Shown here piece after piece: positions 46,601 through 61,060 of a stretch of 64,000 bases of DNA (the first letter of the stretch is position 1; every line of letters starts with the position of its first letter). Made by a program: the position numbers and the translations under genes. This DNA is from Symbiodinium natans (taxonomy: Eukaryota; Sar; Dinophyceae; Suessiales; Symbiodiniaceae), in the NCBI GenBank assembly GCA_905221605.1, contig CAJNDS010001657.1:126001-190000 (forward strand). Direction: 5' to 3'. A model generated the notes under the pieces. The model had not been told where the DNA came from and did no database searches. It saw only the letters and a list, made by a program, of their open reading frames with translations.

Positions 46601-49600
46601 AGGCTGTGCTGAGAGTGTTGAGAGAGAGAAAAAGCCCGGAGGAATAAGCAACACTTTGATCACAGTCTTTGCTTGGAAGGTAGGTAGGAGACCCGATAAT
46701 TGCAGGGAAACCCATTCTGTTTCAAGATTTCAGGCAAGTTAACTCGGAGCCGAATTCGGCCGGGAGTTTGCTACGCTGTTGATACACTTGGACGACTAGA
46801 CGCTTGAGACTTGAGGCACTTGAAACAAACTGTCTGGGAGAAACTTCTGCTTCAAGTGCTGTACGGGATTCGACCGAGAGTTGCCCCCGAAGTTCAAACA
46901 GTTGAAACACTTAAAGCAGGAATGTATTTCTGGGAGACATTCTGCTTCCACGGTTGCAAGTGTCTTAATTCCGAGCGGGTATCAGCCAGGAATGTGCCCG
47001 GGAGTTGAAACACATGAACTGGATGAAGCACGTGAAGCACTGGAAGCAGAAATGTCCGGAATATTTTTCATTTCGTCCATTCTTCGATAAGTTTCATGCC
47101 ATCCATCCATCGTCTGTAAAATGTGATTGTCGTCCGTCCTTAAAATTGATGAAGCCGATCAAATGCAAAAATCCTCACCGACATTCGTTTCATCGATTTG
47201 AAATGGTTCCAACTCTTTCTTAGGGCAAGTCCCAGACCCTGATTTTCCACTTCATCCATTCCATCGGCTTTAACACTTGCTACATGGACGAAAGGTATGA
47301 AACGGAAACTGCACCATTTGCTTCTGTTTCATCGTTTTCACCTACTTGAAATGGATGAACTGGTTGAATGGAAGTGGTACGCACTAGAAACAAAGGGGTC
47401 CTACACACATAGAAAAATATAAACACTACTCTATGTAATGCATATAGATGCTACAGTGTATACAGTAGACATAATAAACTCAGCATATTCTAATCGAGTA
47501 TATGTTTCGTGTACAGGAGCAGACCAGGGCCAAAGGACCAAGAGACCAGGAGGACCTGCCGGCCGCGGACTCAAAACTGCACGTAAAACCTTGAAGAACC
47601 CCGCATGCAAAATTCAAAGCACTGAAGGCTTCAGCATGATTGAACCACTCTTAACTTCAACCACACATGAATCAAGCCGCACCCCTAATTGTCCCCCCAC
47701 GAGATGCTGAGGCCGCTGGCCCGTTCCAAGCTCTGCATCCGCGACTTCGACCGAATGAAGCCGACCTTCGCAAGTGCTACGGTGTCTATTGGAACAACAT
47801 CGTCACAATGAGTCATCGCCAAAGTTGGTGCCACGCGTGTGTGTGGCATCCTTGTGCTTGCATTTCCCTGTATCCAGGATGCTGCTTTACGGGTGCGTCA
47901 CAGAGCCATACAGGTGCCATTGCTTGACCCACCAAACCATGCCAAAACGCAATCCGCTAGCTGGATATTGGCACACATGGTGAAGGGAGCCCGCTCCCTT
48001 CTGTGCGGAACAACCCCAGAAACACAGACACAAAGACTTGTGGAACCAGCAAAACATTGCCTTGATAAAGGCCCTGCAACACTCCGAATGAAAATCTTTC
48101 AAAATCCCTAAAGCCAAGCCTTTCGAATGCGACTTGTGCGTGGTACCTACACGTGAGTGTAAGGTGGGCACGGCACAAGCGTGCCAGTCAGGATCGTAGC
48201 GATCCAAGGCTTCTAGAAGCCTGCCGCAGGCCGAAAGCTGCTTCAGTCTTTACGGTGCGCCATCCCTTGCCCTCCAAACTCTCCCTGCCTGTCAAGAGCT
48301 ACATGGTAAGGACTGGAGTTACTTTCATTCCGACTGGGTGTGCGCGTTTTGGGGTGTGGGTCTGTGCAGAAGCACAAGGTGATAGAGTGTGTTCCATTCG
48401 GGAAAGGGGTGTTGGCGCTGAGGGTCCAAGTGCAAAAATGACACCAAACAACTTGCAAGCGACAAACCTCAACACCAATGCCTGAAAATGGAGGGCCCGA
48501 AGCCATCTGCGTATGTTGCGTCGTCCTCGACCTTGGCATCGCTGGGTGCAGTGGCTTGACCTATTTCACAACCATGGGTCTTTCCTGGCAATGAACTTAT
48601 GCTGCACTGCTGCCATCATGCACATGGGCACTAGATCAACAATTTGTTCAAAATGGAAGAGAACTCGGGACTTAATAACCAGCTGACTAAACACATGCAA
48701 GCGCGGGCATACACAACGCTCCCACCTCACGCAAATAACGTACGTGGCCAGCTCGCGGTTGCAATTAGCAGGCAACTTGCGGTTTCGTGAAAGCTCTCGC
48801 AAGCTAAATACCATGGCTTGTTGATGCAACCGTGACCGAATATGCGCTCGACCTTCAAAAACAATCAGTGGCTTGGCTTTGTCAGGGCGGGTCACTGTCA
48901 GAAGTTCGCCCTTGTAAGGAAAACCCAAAACAAATTGCAATGGTGGGTTTTTGCACGGAGGCGCAGCAAACCAGGCGCTACATGTGGATGCACAGGTGCT
49001 CGGCTCGACCTTCTCAAGTATGAACGACGTGGCCCTTATTCGTGGCATAGCATGCTGAGATAATCACATCATTGGGTGAGTTCATGTAGCACACCAGGAA
49101 AACATGAATACTCGAATAAGACAGGGCGGTAACGCATCCGAATCTGGTATATTATCGCACATCGCAACCTGTGATGCCTGGATTAGCTGATGCATTGTGG
49201 TCAGAAACGTGGGGAAAACACTCGAACAAGCCTTTTGAAAACAACAATGTGCACGCATGGAGAATGCCCTAGTGTGACTGCAACATGTCGCACACAAGTA
49301 GGACCAAGACGATGAAGCCACAGAACCAACCGCGGGACCACAGGACTAGCACACGTCGGCAAACAAAAAGCATCTGCTTGTGAATTCTGGGATTAATGTT
49401 CTCCTGTCCCCTTCTTTTGGTGATAGAAGATGTTGATGCACGTCTGGCTGTCACCCCTTGCCTAGTCGGCCGACCGAGGCCCTCTGAGGCACTTTCAGGC
49501 ATTGCCGGGTTTTGCTTGATGTTGCAGTGAGAAAAACTCAGCGGTCAAGCAAAACCCGTGCCTTCAACAGGACGTGTGCTTGAGGTGTCCAAGAGCCGGA

Positions 49601-49894
49601 CCACAAGGTAGCACTCGTGCCCAGCTGCCTCATGGATGATTCTGCAGAGGACCTCTCGAGCATGCTGGCAACGGTGCTTGAAAGCCGAAACTGTGTGCAT
49701 TCGGGAGAGTCGGGGATGCTGAAGTCGTGGGGCTTCGACTCAACGACTTCAGGTTTTCTGGTAAGAGTCTTTTTCTGTGTGCGTGCGTGCGTGGGTGTGT
49801 GTGTGTGTGTGCGCTTTTTCTTTCTCTTTTCCGTTTTGATACGTATTTTCTGTTTGTGTGGCGGGTGCTCATTTTTGCTGCAGAGGCCTTCGCC
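43682..49894. other. Non-coding stretch with weak repeats
   Basis: A diverged GGGAG...TTGAAACAC pattern lies at about 46800-47045. A 176-codon frame at 44900-45430 has no domain and begins at a non-ATG codon; frames this long are expected by chance here. No RNA gene is recognised. Confidence 0.5.
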
Positions 49895-50215
49895 GTCGTC
49901 ATCGTAGTAGCAATAGTAGTTAGCATCACCAGTACTAGTAAAAAGTAGTGGTAGTTGTCGAAATGGCAGGAATCGTAGTGGTAAAAGTGGTGGTGGTGTT
50001 GGTGGTGGTAGTAGTGACAGTCGTCGTCGTCGTCGTGGTCGTCGTCCTAGTACTAGTACTAGTACTAGTAATAGTACCAGTACTAGTAGCAGTAGCAGTA
50101 GTAGCAGTAGGAGTAGTAGTAGTAGTAGTAGTAGTCGTCGTCGTCGTCGTCGTCGTCGTCGTAGTAGTAGTAGCAGGAGGAGTAGGAGTAGGAGTAGGAG
50201 GAGGAGGAGGAGAGT
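49895..50215. repeat. Compound trinucleotide tract (GTA/GTC/GTG)n
   Basis: Nearly every triplet is GTN or a register-shifted equivalent: GTAGTAGTA, GTGGTGGTG, GTCGTCGTC and AGTACT-containing parts, ending in AGGAGGAGG. The long Val, Thr or Tyr/Ser/Asp frames here are low-complexity artefacts. Confidence 0.9.
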
Positions 50216-53200
50216 CGAGCAATCGAAGTGCTGCCGCTTGGCCCCTGCTTCGGAACGCACAGAGGGGGCCTCCTCAGCAACTTCCCAGCAGCAGCATTTC
50301 GATTGGTCGGGCAGGGCCGTGTCGTGGCTGCACACCCTGCGCCCAGCCCAGCCTGTCATTCCCTCACCTCTTCTTCCCGTCTCCTCCCTGTTTACGCTTG
50401 AGGGCTTAGAGTTTGAGATGGTTGAGGGTCAGGGGTTTTCGATGTAGGGCTCAGGATTGAGGGGATTAAGCTTATTGGTTAAAAGGTTTAAGGTTTAGAG
50501 GGTTAAGGGTTTTGGGACTGGTCTGGGCCGGCGATCCACATGGCCCCTTTAAGGCATTATGTGTTTGGAATCACCCCTCCCTCCCAGAATCCCATTTCAT
50601 TTGAATTTCATCTTCATTTCTCTTATTTGACTCCGCACTATCTACATGCGTGCTTCCAAAAACTTCCTCCGTTAGGTCTTGAGGGGCTTCGGCACCCATG
50701 CTGCTGGCAGCCTGGGTGTGGGCAAACCTACGTGTTGGCGCGTGGAAGTAGTACAGGCAGTCGTAGTCGTAGCAAGAATAACTTGTAGCAGTAGTGGAAG
50801 TGGCAATAGTAGTAGCAGCACTCACTCCGGACGGACTGCTGAGAGCGCAACCAGCAAGAAAACGACACAACAGCCCTCTTCTTGCTCCTAAACAGGCCAA
50901 CACGACGGACCCTTTCGTGTTCGATACAACTCAAAAGCCTTCACTTGCAGCAACTCGCAACCCGGCCTCATACCACGTCAGCCAAAGGCCCACAGCCTTG
51001 GCAGCAGCAGCAGCAGCACGCAGGGGCCGGAGCTGCAGGAACGAGTGAAGGTTACAGAATGCGTTAAGCAAACTCCTTGCGGCCTCCTGGAGATTAGGGC
51101 CGAGGCCGGCTGAATTATCTGCCGGCCTGAATATCTTGCTTTGATTCACTGCTCCAACGATTGGACCCTCGAAGACCCAAGCTGCAAGTTCACAAGCCAG
51201 CCCAAACAGCGAACTCCGTGCACGAAACGCTCGCAAGCCTTCACAACCCAGCCGAAAAATCCAGCGTCTGGCCAGTCTCCTGTCTCTTAAGTCTTATCGT
51301 AAGCTTTCGACCCTGAAGCATCAGCCAACCTAAACTGTCCTACTCGTTTCTTTCCGAAGCAGCTGGCGCAATCCTTCCCCATTTCTCTGCCCCGAGGCCG
51401 CAGCACCGGGGGTCCTTGGCAACGGTTTGGGGATGGTCCGTGACCTACCTCGCCTCTTCCCAGCATTTCCTACTACATTTATGTCTCTATACTACAGAAG
51501 TGGTGTCTGTACTCTATCAGTGCTACTTGCTCTTGAAATGGATTTTTCTTGTGGAAAGCTTCGATGGCAAACTCGCTCCTTAGACTTCGTCACACGGTAC
51601 ATTACGTATCTGCCATGACTGACAGAATGAGAGGTCCGCTATTTCATGGACTCGTTTCTACTATTGACAGAACACTTACCTGTAAATCTTGAAGTTAAGG
51701 CCATGCATTTGCAAAGGCAAAGCCGCCCTGCGTTCTCTGCCAATATTCCCGGCCCTGTAAATAGTAGTACTTATCCGCACAGTCATGAAAATTGACGTTT
51801 GGTTGACCAACCCACGCAATTCAACCAAGAAGAAGCACACAAGTCGTTTCCCTTTGCACTTTGAGTCCCTGCCTCCACCTTTGTGGAAGTCGCCATGCTG
51901 AATCGCAGACTTGTTGGCAAGCAGTCCCCTTTCCCTAAGCGTTGTCAAGTCGCACAAGCAATCCGTGCTCGGAGTCGTTCGTGGGATCAGGAACAGCTTG
52001 AGCTCAGTGGCTGTGGTCACTGGTGCGACCGTCGTAGGGTCCAAAAACATCTTTGACACAACCGCGAGCGCAGTCAGCATGTGTGGCATCCCGCTCTGGG
52101 TGTTCTGTTGCGTGGGCTTTCGCAAGGTGCTCTGCGGAACAACGAGCACAGAATCATGACGGAGTTGGGACTTGGAATTGGGAAAAGTTTGCCGGAGCTC
52201 CCGATCCCGCAATACCCTCCGGCACCACCTACCGCTTGTCACTTGCTGCACTTGCCTCTGGGGGCACGACAAAGTGGGGCAAGTTGCGAATGTAGACTAA
52301 CACCGACCCACCAAATTCACCAAGTGGGGCAAGTTCAATAGCGGTTCCAACCTGTGCCCCCCAAGATCCGCCGAGGCAACAGAACGTTGTGGGCAAGAAA
52401 ACCGCCTAGGTGCGGCCACGAGACAAAACTCTTCCCAGGACGAAGTCTGGCGGGCTCATCGCCTGCAACTTCAACAACTTACTTTTTGGCACAAAGCCTG
52501 CTAGCCTCTGAGCTAACAAGGCACGACTGCAACCCAGACCAGCGCCAATGGCACGACAAGTTCTCTTGACTTGAAATATGATAAAATAAACAACCCTGAT
52601 CACTGAGCTCACTGGGCCTGAACTCGTCCGGCACGCGTCAAGATGTCCTGCCGGCAGTGTTGCGTACTGTTGTCTCGCTCTAGCTCTGGCTCTGGCTCCA
52701 TCTCTCGCTCTAGGTCTGGGCCTCCATTGGTCCCGCAGGCTCCGACGGCAGGTCATGTGGTTTGGGTGGTTAGTTCTCTCCTTCTTGCCTTTTCTTGCTT
52801 GCGTGGTCTGCTTTCTTGTTTGCATCTGCGTGTGCTCGTCTGGCTCCCAGACGAAGTGTTGGGTTCCGGGTGATATGAGAGGCCGGAACGAGGTCCACCC
52901 AGCTCCCACTCGGGCCGTCGCGCAGGGGAAGGCACCCAGGTCGAGGCGTCGAATGAGCAAGGAAAGCCTATGGAAGTATGAACGAATAAGAACCTAGGCC
53001 GTGAGACCGTTGCTTTGGGGTCGGTTTGAGCAACATTTTCCAGGATAACGATGATAACGACGGCATTTCCCAATCCCCGGAGCCCGAGCTCACCTTGGTA
53101 ACACGAACGCTTAAGCACTGAAGAGCCCTCCAAGATGCAAGCCCAGGCAACAAACTCCGACCTCTGACCTCCAAAGAGTTCTGAAATCGACTCTGAGCAG

Positions 53201-54384
53201 ATGTGCCATCTGCTCCTCGGGCACCGAATGCCAATCGAGGGAGCTGCCATCCACAGCCGGGACACGCTCAGCAAAGTCCTCATAAGGACATCGGTTTAGA
53301 TAATCGTTCGCGGGAACACGTGCAGATTACTACTTTCGGTTGAATCATTGTTGAGTGCATTATTAGAAACTTAATTTTTGCGTACGCAACAACTCTTCTA
53401 AAGGCCATGCCCACTTCAACCTTCAAAGAAGAAGAGTAAGACGCAAGCGTTTCGCACATCAGCTGCGGTTGTTTACAGGTTCTTTTGGCATTTTCAAGCA
53501 TCCCGAATGGCGGCTTTCATGCCAACATTTCGCTGAATGCATTACGAAGTCATTCCGTGACATGTGAATGTTTCCCGGCTCTAACACAATTAGTCTAGTC
53601 TTCTCTTTGGTGACGTGGTAAACACAGCGGATTCATTTTACCTCTCCTTTACATAGGAGACAAGCCTTCGGTTCCGTATGGGATTCTCCTTCAGGCTCAT
53701 CAATGAAAATAGAACTGACACGGCATCGGTGAAAAGAAGCGGACACAAAGACGATGAGAGCCGAATGCCAACCTGCACCCCTTTCCCCAGGCAGTTAGGG
53801 AGTGAAGACGGAAACAGGAAGGGAGGGAGACAGCGGCTGAAGAATTCTGTGTTCAATCGGAGCCTCAGTAAAAGAAAGAAAAGGAGCCCCTTGCAGGAGC
53901 AACAGCCTCGATGCCAGCAGCTTCTAAGGACCGCTGTTGGGCCTCCGCCTAGGCTGTCGAATCACAAGGGGGGAAGGGGTGCGCAAGGCACCATGCAAGC
54001 TCCATGGGTAATCTGATCAACGTTGCGGTGACCGTTTTTAAATGGGTACGCCTGACTCTTGCCTCAATCTTACTCAGGAGAGCACCAATATATACATAAC
54101 ACCGATGAGTCCCTCCAGCCTGGGACACGTATAAACCCATGCTAAACACCTAAAGCCCCGCAAGTAAGTGGCGCGGTCGCTCCGGCGATCCAGGTTCATC
54201 CATAGGACTTTGGCCTCGTTGTAAAGCAGGGCGGCGTGCTGAAACACCCACATGATACATGTGATGTGGAGGGCCTTCACATGCCTGCGGTCCCAACAAA
54301 CCCTAAGACTTCGTTTTTCGCTAGACATTTGCACAACAAGCTTCGTGCGCCGCGCCTGAAGATGCCAGAAGACCCTAAAGACAT
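50216..54384. other. Non-coding stretch, nothing recognised
   Basis: Degenerate GGTTTAGGG-like words lie near 50440-50515, otherwise I see no ordered repeat. Minus-strand frames of 198, 184 and 176 codons (51676-53283) overlap each other in different frames and carry no domain. Confidence 0.5.
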
Positions 54385-54410
54385 TGGGTTTAGGGTTTAG
54401 GGTTTAGGGA
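54385..54410. repeat. Short interstitial telomere-type repeat (TTTAGGG)3
   Basis: Three perfect TTTAGGG units on the plus strand, opposite in orientation to the blocks near 22.0 and 22.9 kb. Confidence 0.8.
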
Positions 54411-57400
54411 ATGCTCTGCTGTCAACCCTGCAGGGTGCCGGCCAATGTGCTCGGCAAGCTTGCCTGGAGGCATGTGCCGCGAATCTTTTTTGGGCAGGTG
54501 CTGTTGCCGTGTGTAGTGTTGGGGTGTGTTAGGTGTGTTTGTGAGCAAATCTTGAGTAGGCAGCTCCCTTGGTCCTGCAAACTTCATGTGCATATATATA
54601 TATATATGCAGATAGCTACATCTTCACAAATGTCTTTGCGAGAAGGACACGCCAAGGGGTTTGTGAACCGCAAGTGGGGTGTCGAAGCACTGAGGCACAC
54701 TGAGGCTCCAGCATCATCCAGTCCATTCTCCATGACTTAAGGAACCAACCGGCGCCGCAAAGTTTAGATCAAGTATGACGTATACAAGGCAAGGCTACGG
54801 ATACTGATACCCTGATAACAGTAAGACCACAGCACATAAAGTGCAGTCGACTGCGAGGCTGTGCTCAAGATGAGGCCGAAGACGGTCGGGCTGATTTGAT
54901 TGTCCAAGGTTTCTTCAACTGTGGAAGCGAAGGCTGGGTCTGTTCACGTGGGGGGCTCTTTCACAATGCCTAAACGAATCCTTGCCTTTCAGGCTCAGGT
55001 TGACCGCATCATCGTGCCATATCGCGTCCGAAGGTTGGGTCTTGAGCATTAAAAACTTTGCAAACAGCAACGAACGTCTAGTGACGAAGAGGCGGCATGT
55101 TTCTGACGCATTGGCTTCATGCCGGTTCTGAGAGGATACCGTCGCCGCCACCTTCACGCACCTAAGCCTGCAGAGCGGACCTTTTGCCTAAGAAGCAGCT
55201 TTTGTTCAGAGGCTCCTCTCGTTACATTCGTCCTGCTCAACAGGTCCTTCAACTCATGAAACTATGCATGGCCTTGCTGCGTGCTATCAGGCCTTCACTC
55301 CACAAATTCTTGCCTGTGCTTTTCGATCCCAAGGCACCACCGCGATTGTGTCACCGCGCGTCTCTGCTGACCTGCATTGGCAGTTCGCTCCTGAACCCTG
55401 CCACATTCCGAATTACCGCCGACTGAAGCCTGCGATGTGCAAACACACGCCATTGAAATCAGGCTGGTCCTCGCGTTTTCTCGCGTTGCCGAGCCTGGGA
55501 AGTACGACCGAGCAGTCAGAAGCTTGAGTACAGTAGCTGCAGTAGCTGCAATCAGATATTCTAGAGATTAGATATTTCAATCGAAATCCAGTAGCCGCGT
55601 TGATAAGCTAGTGCTCCAAACCCACAACCCCGTTGTGGGCTTGGCAGACCCAACTACGAAAAGACGGCGGATGCTTTGCATCCAAGTCAGTTCTATCGAC
55701 CTAACACGCCTAACACCTCGAAGGGCCCGGAGATCTGAGCAAGCTGCCCTGTGCTCCCTCGTAAAGCCTGTCCGTGGGCCCTTGGAGGTTCCTATATGGC
55801 TCCCAAGCCTGGGGCAACACGCCTCCAATCCACACTAACCTCAGGGTACAAATCACGCTTCGAGATAGAACTTCACGCCAAAAAAAAGCCCTGTGTGGAA
55901 TGCCTGGGCGTCCTGCGGAATGCATTCACCGCTAGCTACCTTTGGCTAGCGTCAGCGCACCGCAAGAAGGTGGTATCCTACTACCCTGCGGCCCTGACAA
56001 GAAGGACGATACCCAAAAGGGACTGCGACTGTGAGAAGACGGAAGTGCGAGCTGCTTTGAATTTAGCTGCAATGGCTGTGTCCTTGCATCGGGCCAGAAC
56101 TCAGGGTCTTGAAATGAAGCCTCGCCGCGTTTTGGGGCCCAGGACTTCGACACACAGGTGCCATCAGCCAAGAGGATTGTTCTGATTTTGCTGTCAGTAG
56201 GAATGTTCAGCGGGCACGCTGGGCCCCTTCAGAACCGGCCCCTAAAAGCCTCCGCCCATGGGCCCCATGGAAGGTCCAGGCGGTGGCATCGACTGCGTCC
56301 ACATGTTGTCGTCGCGCTGCTGCACCGGAAAAGTCTCTCCGTGCCTGGGATTTTTTACAAGGCCTTTTCGCTACTGAAGTTTTAGGGATGCGAACCATTC
56401 TCAGCATGCATCAGCATATGCATTGGATCCAAACCACTGAATCTGACGGAGCATCCACACGAAATCGAAACTACAGGTCCTCAGCACATTTCCATGTCAA
56501 CCCCGAACCCAGGAATGCCTAAACTGCCAGTCGGACCATTTGCATCAAGACACGGTTGCGGACCAGGTTGCTGCACATGCAGCATTTGTGCCACGTAGTG
56601 CCTAAGGCACATTCACTGCTTGAGGATCCGCAGGCTGAAAGCTTGTGGTTGCCACGTCAAGCTGCCAGGAAATATGCCAAGACTGGCTTGCAACAAAGCT
56701 TTGAAGATCTGTCGCAAGCCCACAGCCCATGTCAAGCTTCTGGATCAACATGGAACATTGCTTCCCAGCGAGAAGTACACATCAGAGTGTTCGTGGCGAA
56801 TTTCGGGCGGGATGCTGCACTTGCATCGGATCAACGTGTAGCTGGGCCATGAACTGCTCCTGGCTGCAGAGGCATTTCGTGTCGTAGGATTGCTCCGAGG
56901 CAGGCTGAAGGTGTTCGGCGGGATTGGAGTCTGCCCCTGACACGCAGACTTAATTCCCAGAGCCACACGCTAGTCACTAGTTTTTGTTTGCTGGCTTGGG
57001 GTTGCGGAAGGTGTCCATGTAGGCCTAGGCTGCTGGAGAACCTCGCCGAAGAATGGGATACAGGTTGAGGACAAGTGCAAAGAGGAGCAAACAAAACCGG
57101 AAACTGGAATCGCACCATCGACTTACACGGAGAACCACCTCCCACTTTGACCACAAGAATGTTGGAAGGAAAAGGCTGAAGTGCTGGCACCTCAATTCCG
57201 GGCCCGAAGACCCTAAGACGCTTGGCCAACACCATCACCAAGCTCAGATTCGCTAACCTCCAACCAGTGCAAACCCATTTTTTAATTCCCCTGGCATCCC
57301 CACCCTTCCCTCGCCCAAAACATAAGCCGTCGGAGCAACCGCGGTGAACAGAACGAGCGAACCCCTAACTCCCTAAATCTAAACCGCCAGGAAACCCAAG

Positions 57401-60400
57401 TCTAAAGCAAGCACAAGCTCAAGGAAGGGCTCCATAGGAGCCGAGTGCAACGCTGCGAGCATCTGTGCGGGGAGCTGTTGCACTGCCTTTGCAGGGCTTG
57501 GGGGTTTGGAGGGTTGAAAACACCAATGCCTTGATCCGTGCACATTTTGATGTCTAGCAGTTTGGCTATGCGCGGATTCAGGGCTACAGGAGCTGGTGCG
57601 AGTGGTCCACAACTGTACTGAAATCCAAGTTCATGGGCTGAGAACTCCAGGCTGGGTGTTCCTGCCTCCGGTTGGTATGGAGGCGTTTGGTTCCAGTACA
57701 TCTCCGATCCTGGCCAAGTTGCCATCGGTTGCAGAGACTAGTAATGTGCCATCTCCGAATACTTCTCATCATGAAGCTTCAGGGACTTCGACTCGATGAT
57801 TGGCATTGAACTTCAGCATATTTAAGCTGAAGCTGGTGAACTGTTGGGCTGACATGTTTGGGGTCACGTCTTCGATCTCACTGGAATTTCGGGCATACGG
57901 TGGTGTTAAGTGTACAGTGTACATAGGAGGTCTGGGGCCATGCCTGTTGTGGATGATTTTGCATGCGGGGATTCACTGGTGTCCCCGTACAGTACACTCA
58001 AGCCACGAGTGCGCTCAAGCTCAAGAAGTGGGCGCAGGCAGTAGGCAGTATTTGACGACGCTGCTCCTGACACTCCGCCTAGGCGCCATGCGCTTCTCAG
58101 GGCCCGCAAGCGTCAAGTTCAGGCATCCCAATCATCGCAAATTGCATGTTTGTGCCCTCGCGGCAGGTGCCACATCGCGGCTCTCACCCGAGTCCCGTGC
58201 CCTTTTCAGGAATTTTTTCGCGGCAGGGACACACTTTCATGGATTGGGACTCTTGGATGGGTGGCCTTCCTGCGTCCGTATGCGTCCGTTCTACGGGGTA
58301 GCTTTTGGGCCTGGAGTCACCAAAGCCCCAACAAAAAACCAAAACAAGAACAATTCAAAACACCGCGCCAAAGCCGGGAGTGACCAAACAAACACAAATT
58401 CAAACACAAAAACAACTCCCAAAAAGACTTTCCAACGCACAAAGCCTCCATAGGCTGCTGCCGGCATGGCCTGCCAATTTGCAAGGGTCCGTGCGGCAAA
58501 GGCTTAGCTTCGTGATCCCGTGATCCCGCAACGGGGCGGGGAACTTACGTGTTTAGGATGTGTATTGAGTGCTCACGTCAGGTTGAAGCAGAATACATCT
58601 GAGACCTTGTCGAACATGAGCAGGGGTCTTGAAACCTCGAAATCCTCGATCTCCAAACACCTCCCCACCCCCCACGCCACCTCCACATCAGATCCCATAT
58701 AGTCTGACAGCCGCAGAGGCATGCCCTGGGACACAGGACTTGCTTTGCTCGCTTTTCCACATTGGCTTGTTTACAGTTGCACGGATCGGCCGCTGGGTGT
58801 GAATTAGTGCTGAAAAGGAGTGTGTGAAACCTCTACCGGCAACTTACAAGCCTCCAGGGGCTCAAGGTTTGGCAATCTTGCTACGATTTAACCACCCTGA
58901 CCCAACTTACAACTCACAGTTTATGAACATGAACATGGTACCAGTTTTTATCTCCAGCCGTGGTGTCAGTCGCCTTGTTCTGCCTCGGGCCCTCTGGAAA
59001 GTCTGGGAGGTAGTCGGAGATACGGACGGTAAGGCCACGGTCCTCAGTTGCTTTTCCAAGGCAAAAGTTTGGCTCCGAGAAGTCTTTTGCGTTTGCGCTG
59101 CATGACTCTCTGAACAGCTGCGAGTGGTGTGTGCTGCGTGTGCCTGCAGGAGCTAACCGCTAGCAAGCCTCATATCCGAGCCATTTGCAGGTTGACTATG
59201 GACTGCGGGTGGAAACGTGCTAGCGTCCTCTCCTTCCCCTCATTACCCACATAAACCTAGACTTTCAGCCCCCTGAGCTTTCCGCGGCCTTCTGATGTCT
59301 CTAGCTTTCCTTGCTGGCAGAGTGCAGAGGAGCCGTCGCCAACGGCATCGAAGGAGCCCGCAAGGGAGAGGCACGCTGGGTCCGGTGGAGGGAAGGGCAC
59401 ACCTGCGGCTTGAAGAGAGAACTGGACAATCACGTTGAGAGGGGAAGCAGAAGAAGGGGGAACACTTTAAAGGCCTCTGGAGGCAGGCGTCCTTTGATTT
59501 TTAGTTCCAGCTGGAGCTGTAGGGTGTAAGCCGATGTGGCTCGGGGTCCCTGGACTCGCTCTCGTTCGAGGCAAGGTTCAATCGGACCAAGTAACTCAGT
59601 TCCCTACTGCGGCCCAGGTCAGCTCTCTCCACGGCACAGTTGCTCTAAGGCTCTAGATCATCACCGCTCCAGAACTGGCCAGGAAGAAACAAACACGGCT
59701 AGGACCTAGGAGCTCGGGATGTCTCATCGTGCGTCCATCTGAGTACACAGTTCTCGCCTGCATCGGAATACCGAATTAGTCCCCTGGAGCAGCTTCTCCA
59801 GGGACCATCGTTCTCTAGCCCTCGTGCAGTGTCAAAGTCCTAGATTTCAAGAGTCTGGCCTCAGGATGCAGCTGACTACAACTAGTTTGTGTCAGGAATC
59901 GGACTTCATGCACATGTATGGTTTTGGGAAGCTTGGTGCGAAAGCAGCCTGGTGTTGACTTGCGTATATGAGGCTTGTGGGGGAACGTGCGGCAGAATAT
60001 GGCAGAATGGACTGGCTTTCTTGCTCACGTCAATCACCTGATCAGGTGCTTGGTCTGCTGTCGGCCGTATCTCCCACTCCCACCAGGCCGCGGCTTCGGA
60101 CATGTTGCTTGGCCCCCCGCCTCCCCACGATCCCCGTGTCTCTGGTGCCAGTGCATACTCTCGATTGCATGGGCTTGGGAGCACGGCGGTGACGCGACCT
60201 GCTTGTTTAGCAACCCTGCGGGTCTTTTCAAGATGGTTCCTCTCGCCGCCCTCCTTTCTGCACACTGGTCTGTATCACGGGCGACTTCGTTCACCTTCTG
60301 ACGTCGGATGAGCTTGATCTTGTCAACCCCAACAAATTGGCTCACAGCGAGTTGGAATTATCGCAGAACCTGAAACATTCGCCGAATCGAAAAACGGCAG

Positions 60401-60915
60401 CCTTGGTACTGCACGTGATCCTCCACGAACTCCGGCGCAAAAGATGGTGGCTCCGTCTTGGGTGGGGACCTGCCGGAACCCGAGGACACCCTAGGGGTTG
60501 GGTTTTTCATGCTGTCTGCGGAGGGTTAGGACGATGCAAAGCAACATTTTTGTACATGTAGGAAACATGTGGATGGAACAGCTGAAGCTGACGTCCTTTC
60601 TCAGATTTGGTTGACCTGTTGACTACTGGTCTTGGGGGTTTTGAGATTCGGAGTCCGGAAGCCCCGGCTATAGGAGTGCTCATATTCAGGGCTCTAGGGG
60701 GCCATTCAAGTAAGTTTCAACCCGTCTACAGATTAAAGACGCCGTTTTTCCGTGAACCCCATCGTGTACGAACTAAGAAGTTTGAAAGATGCTTTGAAGC
60801 TTTGGTTGTACTCAAACTGTGACGTGAATTTTGTGCTAGTGGTAGACCCAGTCATGCAAAACCAACGGCTCTTCTCGTGCCATTGTGTTGGAACCAAAAG
60901 GTTGTAACATAAATC
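54411..60915. other. Non-coding stretch, nothing recognised
   Basis: A TA run lies at about 54593-54610 and a lone GGTCCTTC at 55243. The longest frame (217 codons, 57800-58453) has no domain and ends in an Asn/Thr/Lys-rich tail from an A-rich patch, so I do not call it a gene. Confidence 0.5.
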
Positions 60916-61060
60916 GTCTCTCTCATCTTCCCTCGTCTTCTCACATCTTCCCTCATCTTCCTTCATCTTTCTTCATCTTCCTTCATCTTTCTTCATCTTC
61001 CTTCATCTTCCCTCATGTTTCCTCATCTTCCCATCTCCCCTCATCTTCCCTCATCTTCCT
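60916..61060. repeat. 10-nt TCATCTTCCT tandem array
   Basis: About 11-14 units of TCATCTTCCT with TCATCTTTCT and TCATCTTCCC variants, two of them slightly shortened. The plus strand is pyrimidine-rich. Confidence 0.9.

Noticed and set aside
49538-50409. Leu-, Val- and Thr-rich frames across the trinucleotide tract
   Set aside because: Trinucleotide repeats give homopolymer-like peptides in every frame.
51676-53283. Three overlapping minus frames of 176-198 codons
   Set aside because: They lie in different frames with no domain and no plausible joins.
57800-58453. A 217-codon plus frame
   Set aside because: No domain, hydrophobic and basic parts in no sensible order, and an A-rich tail; close to chance expectation.
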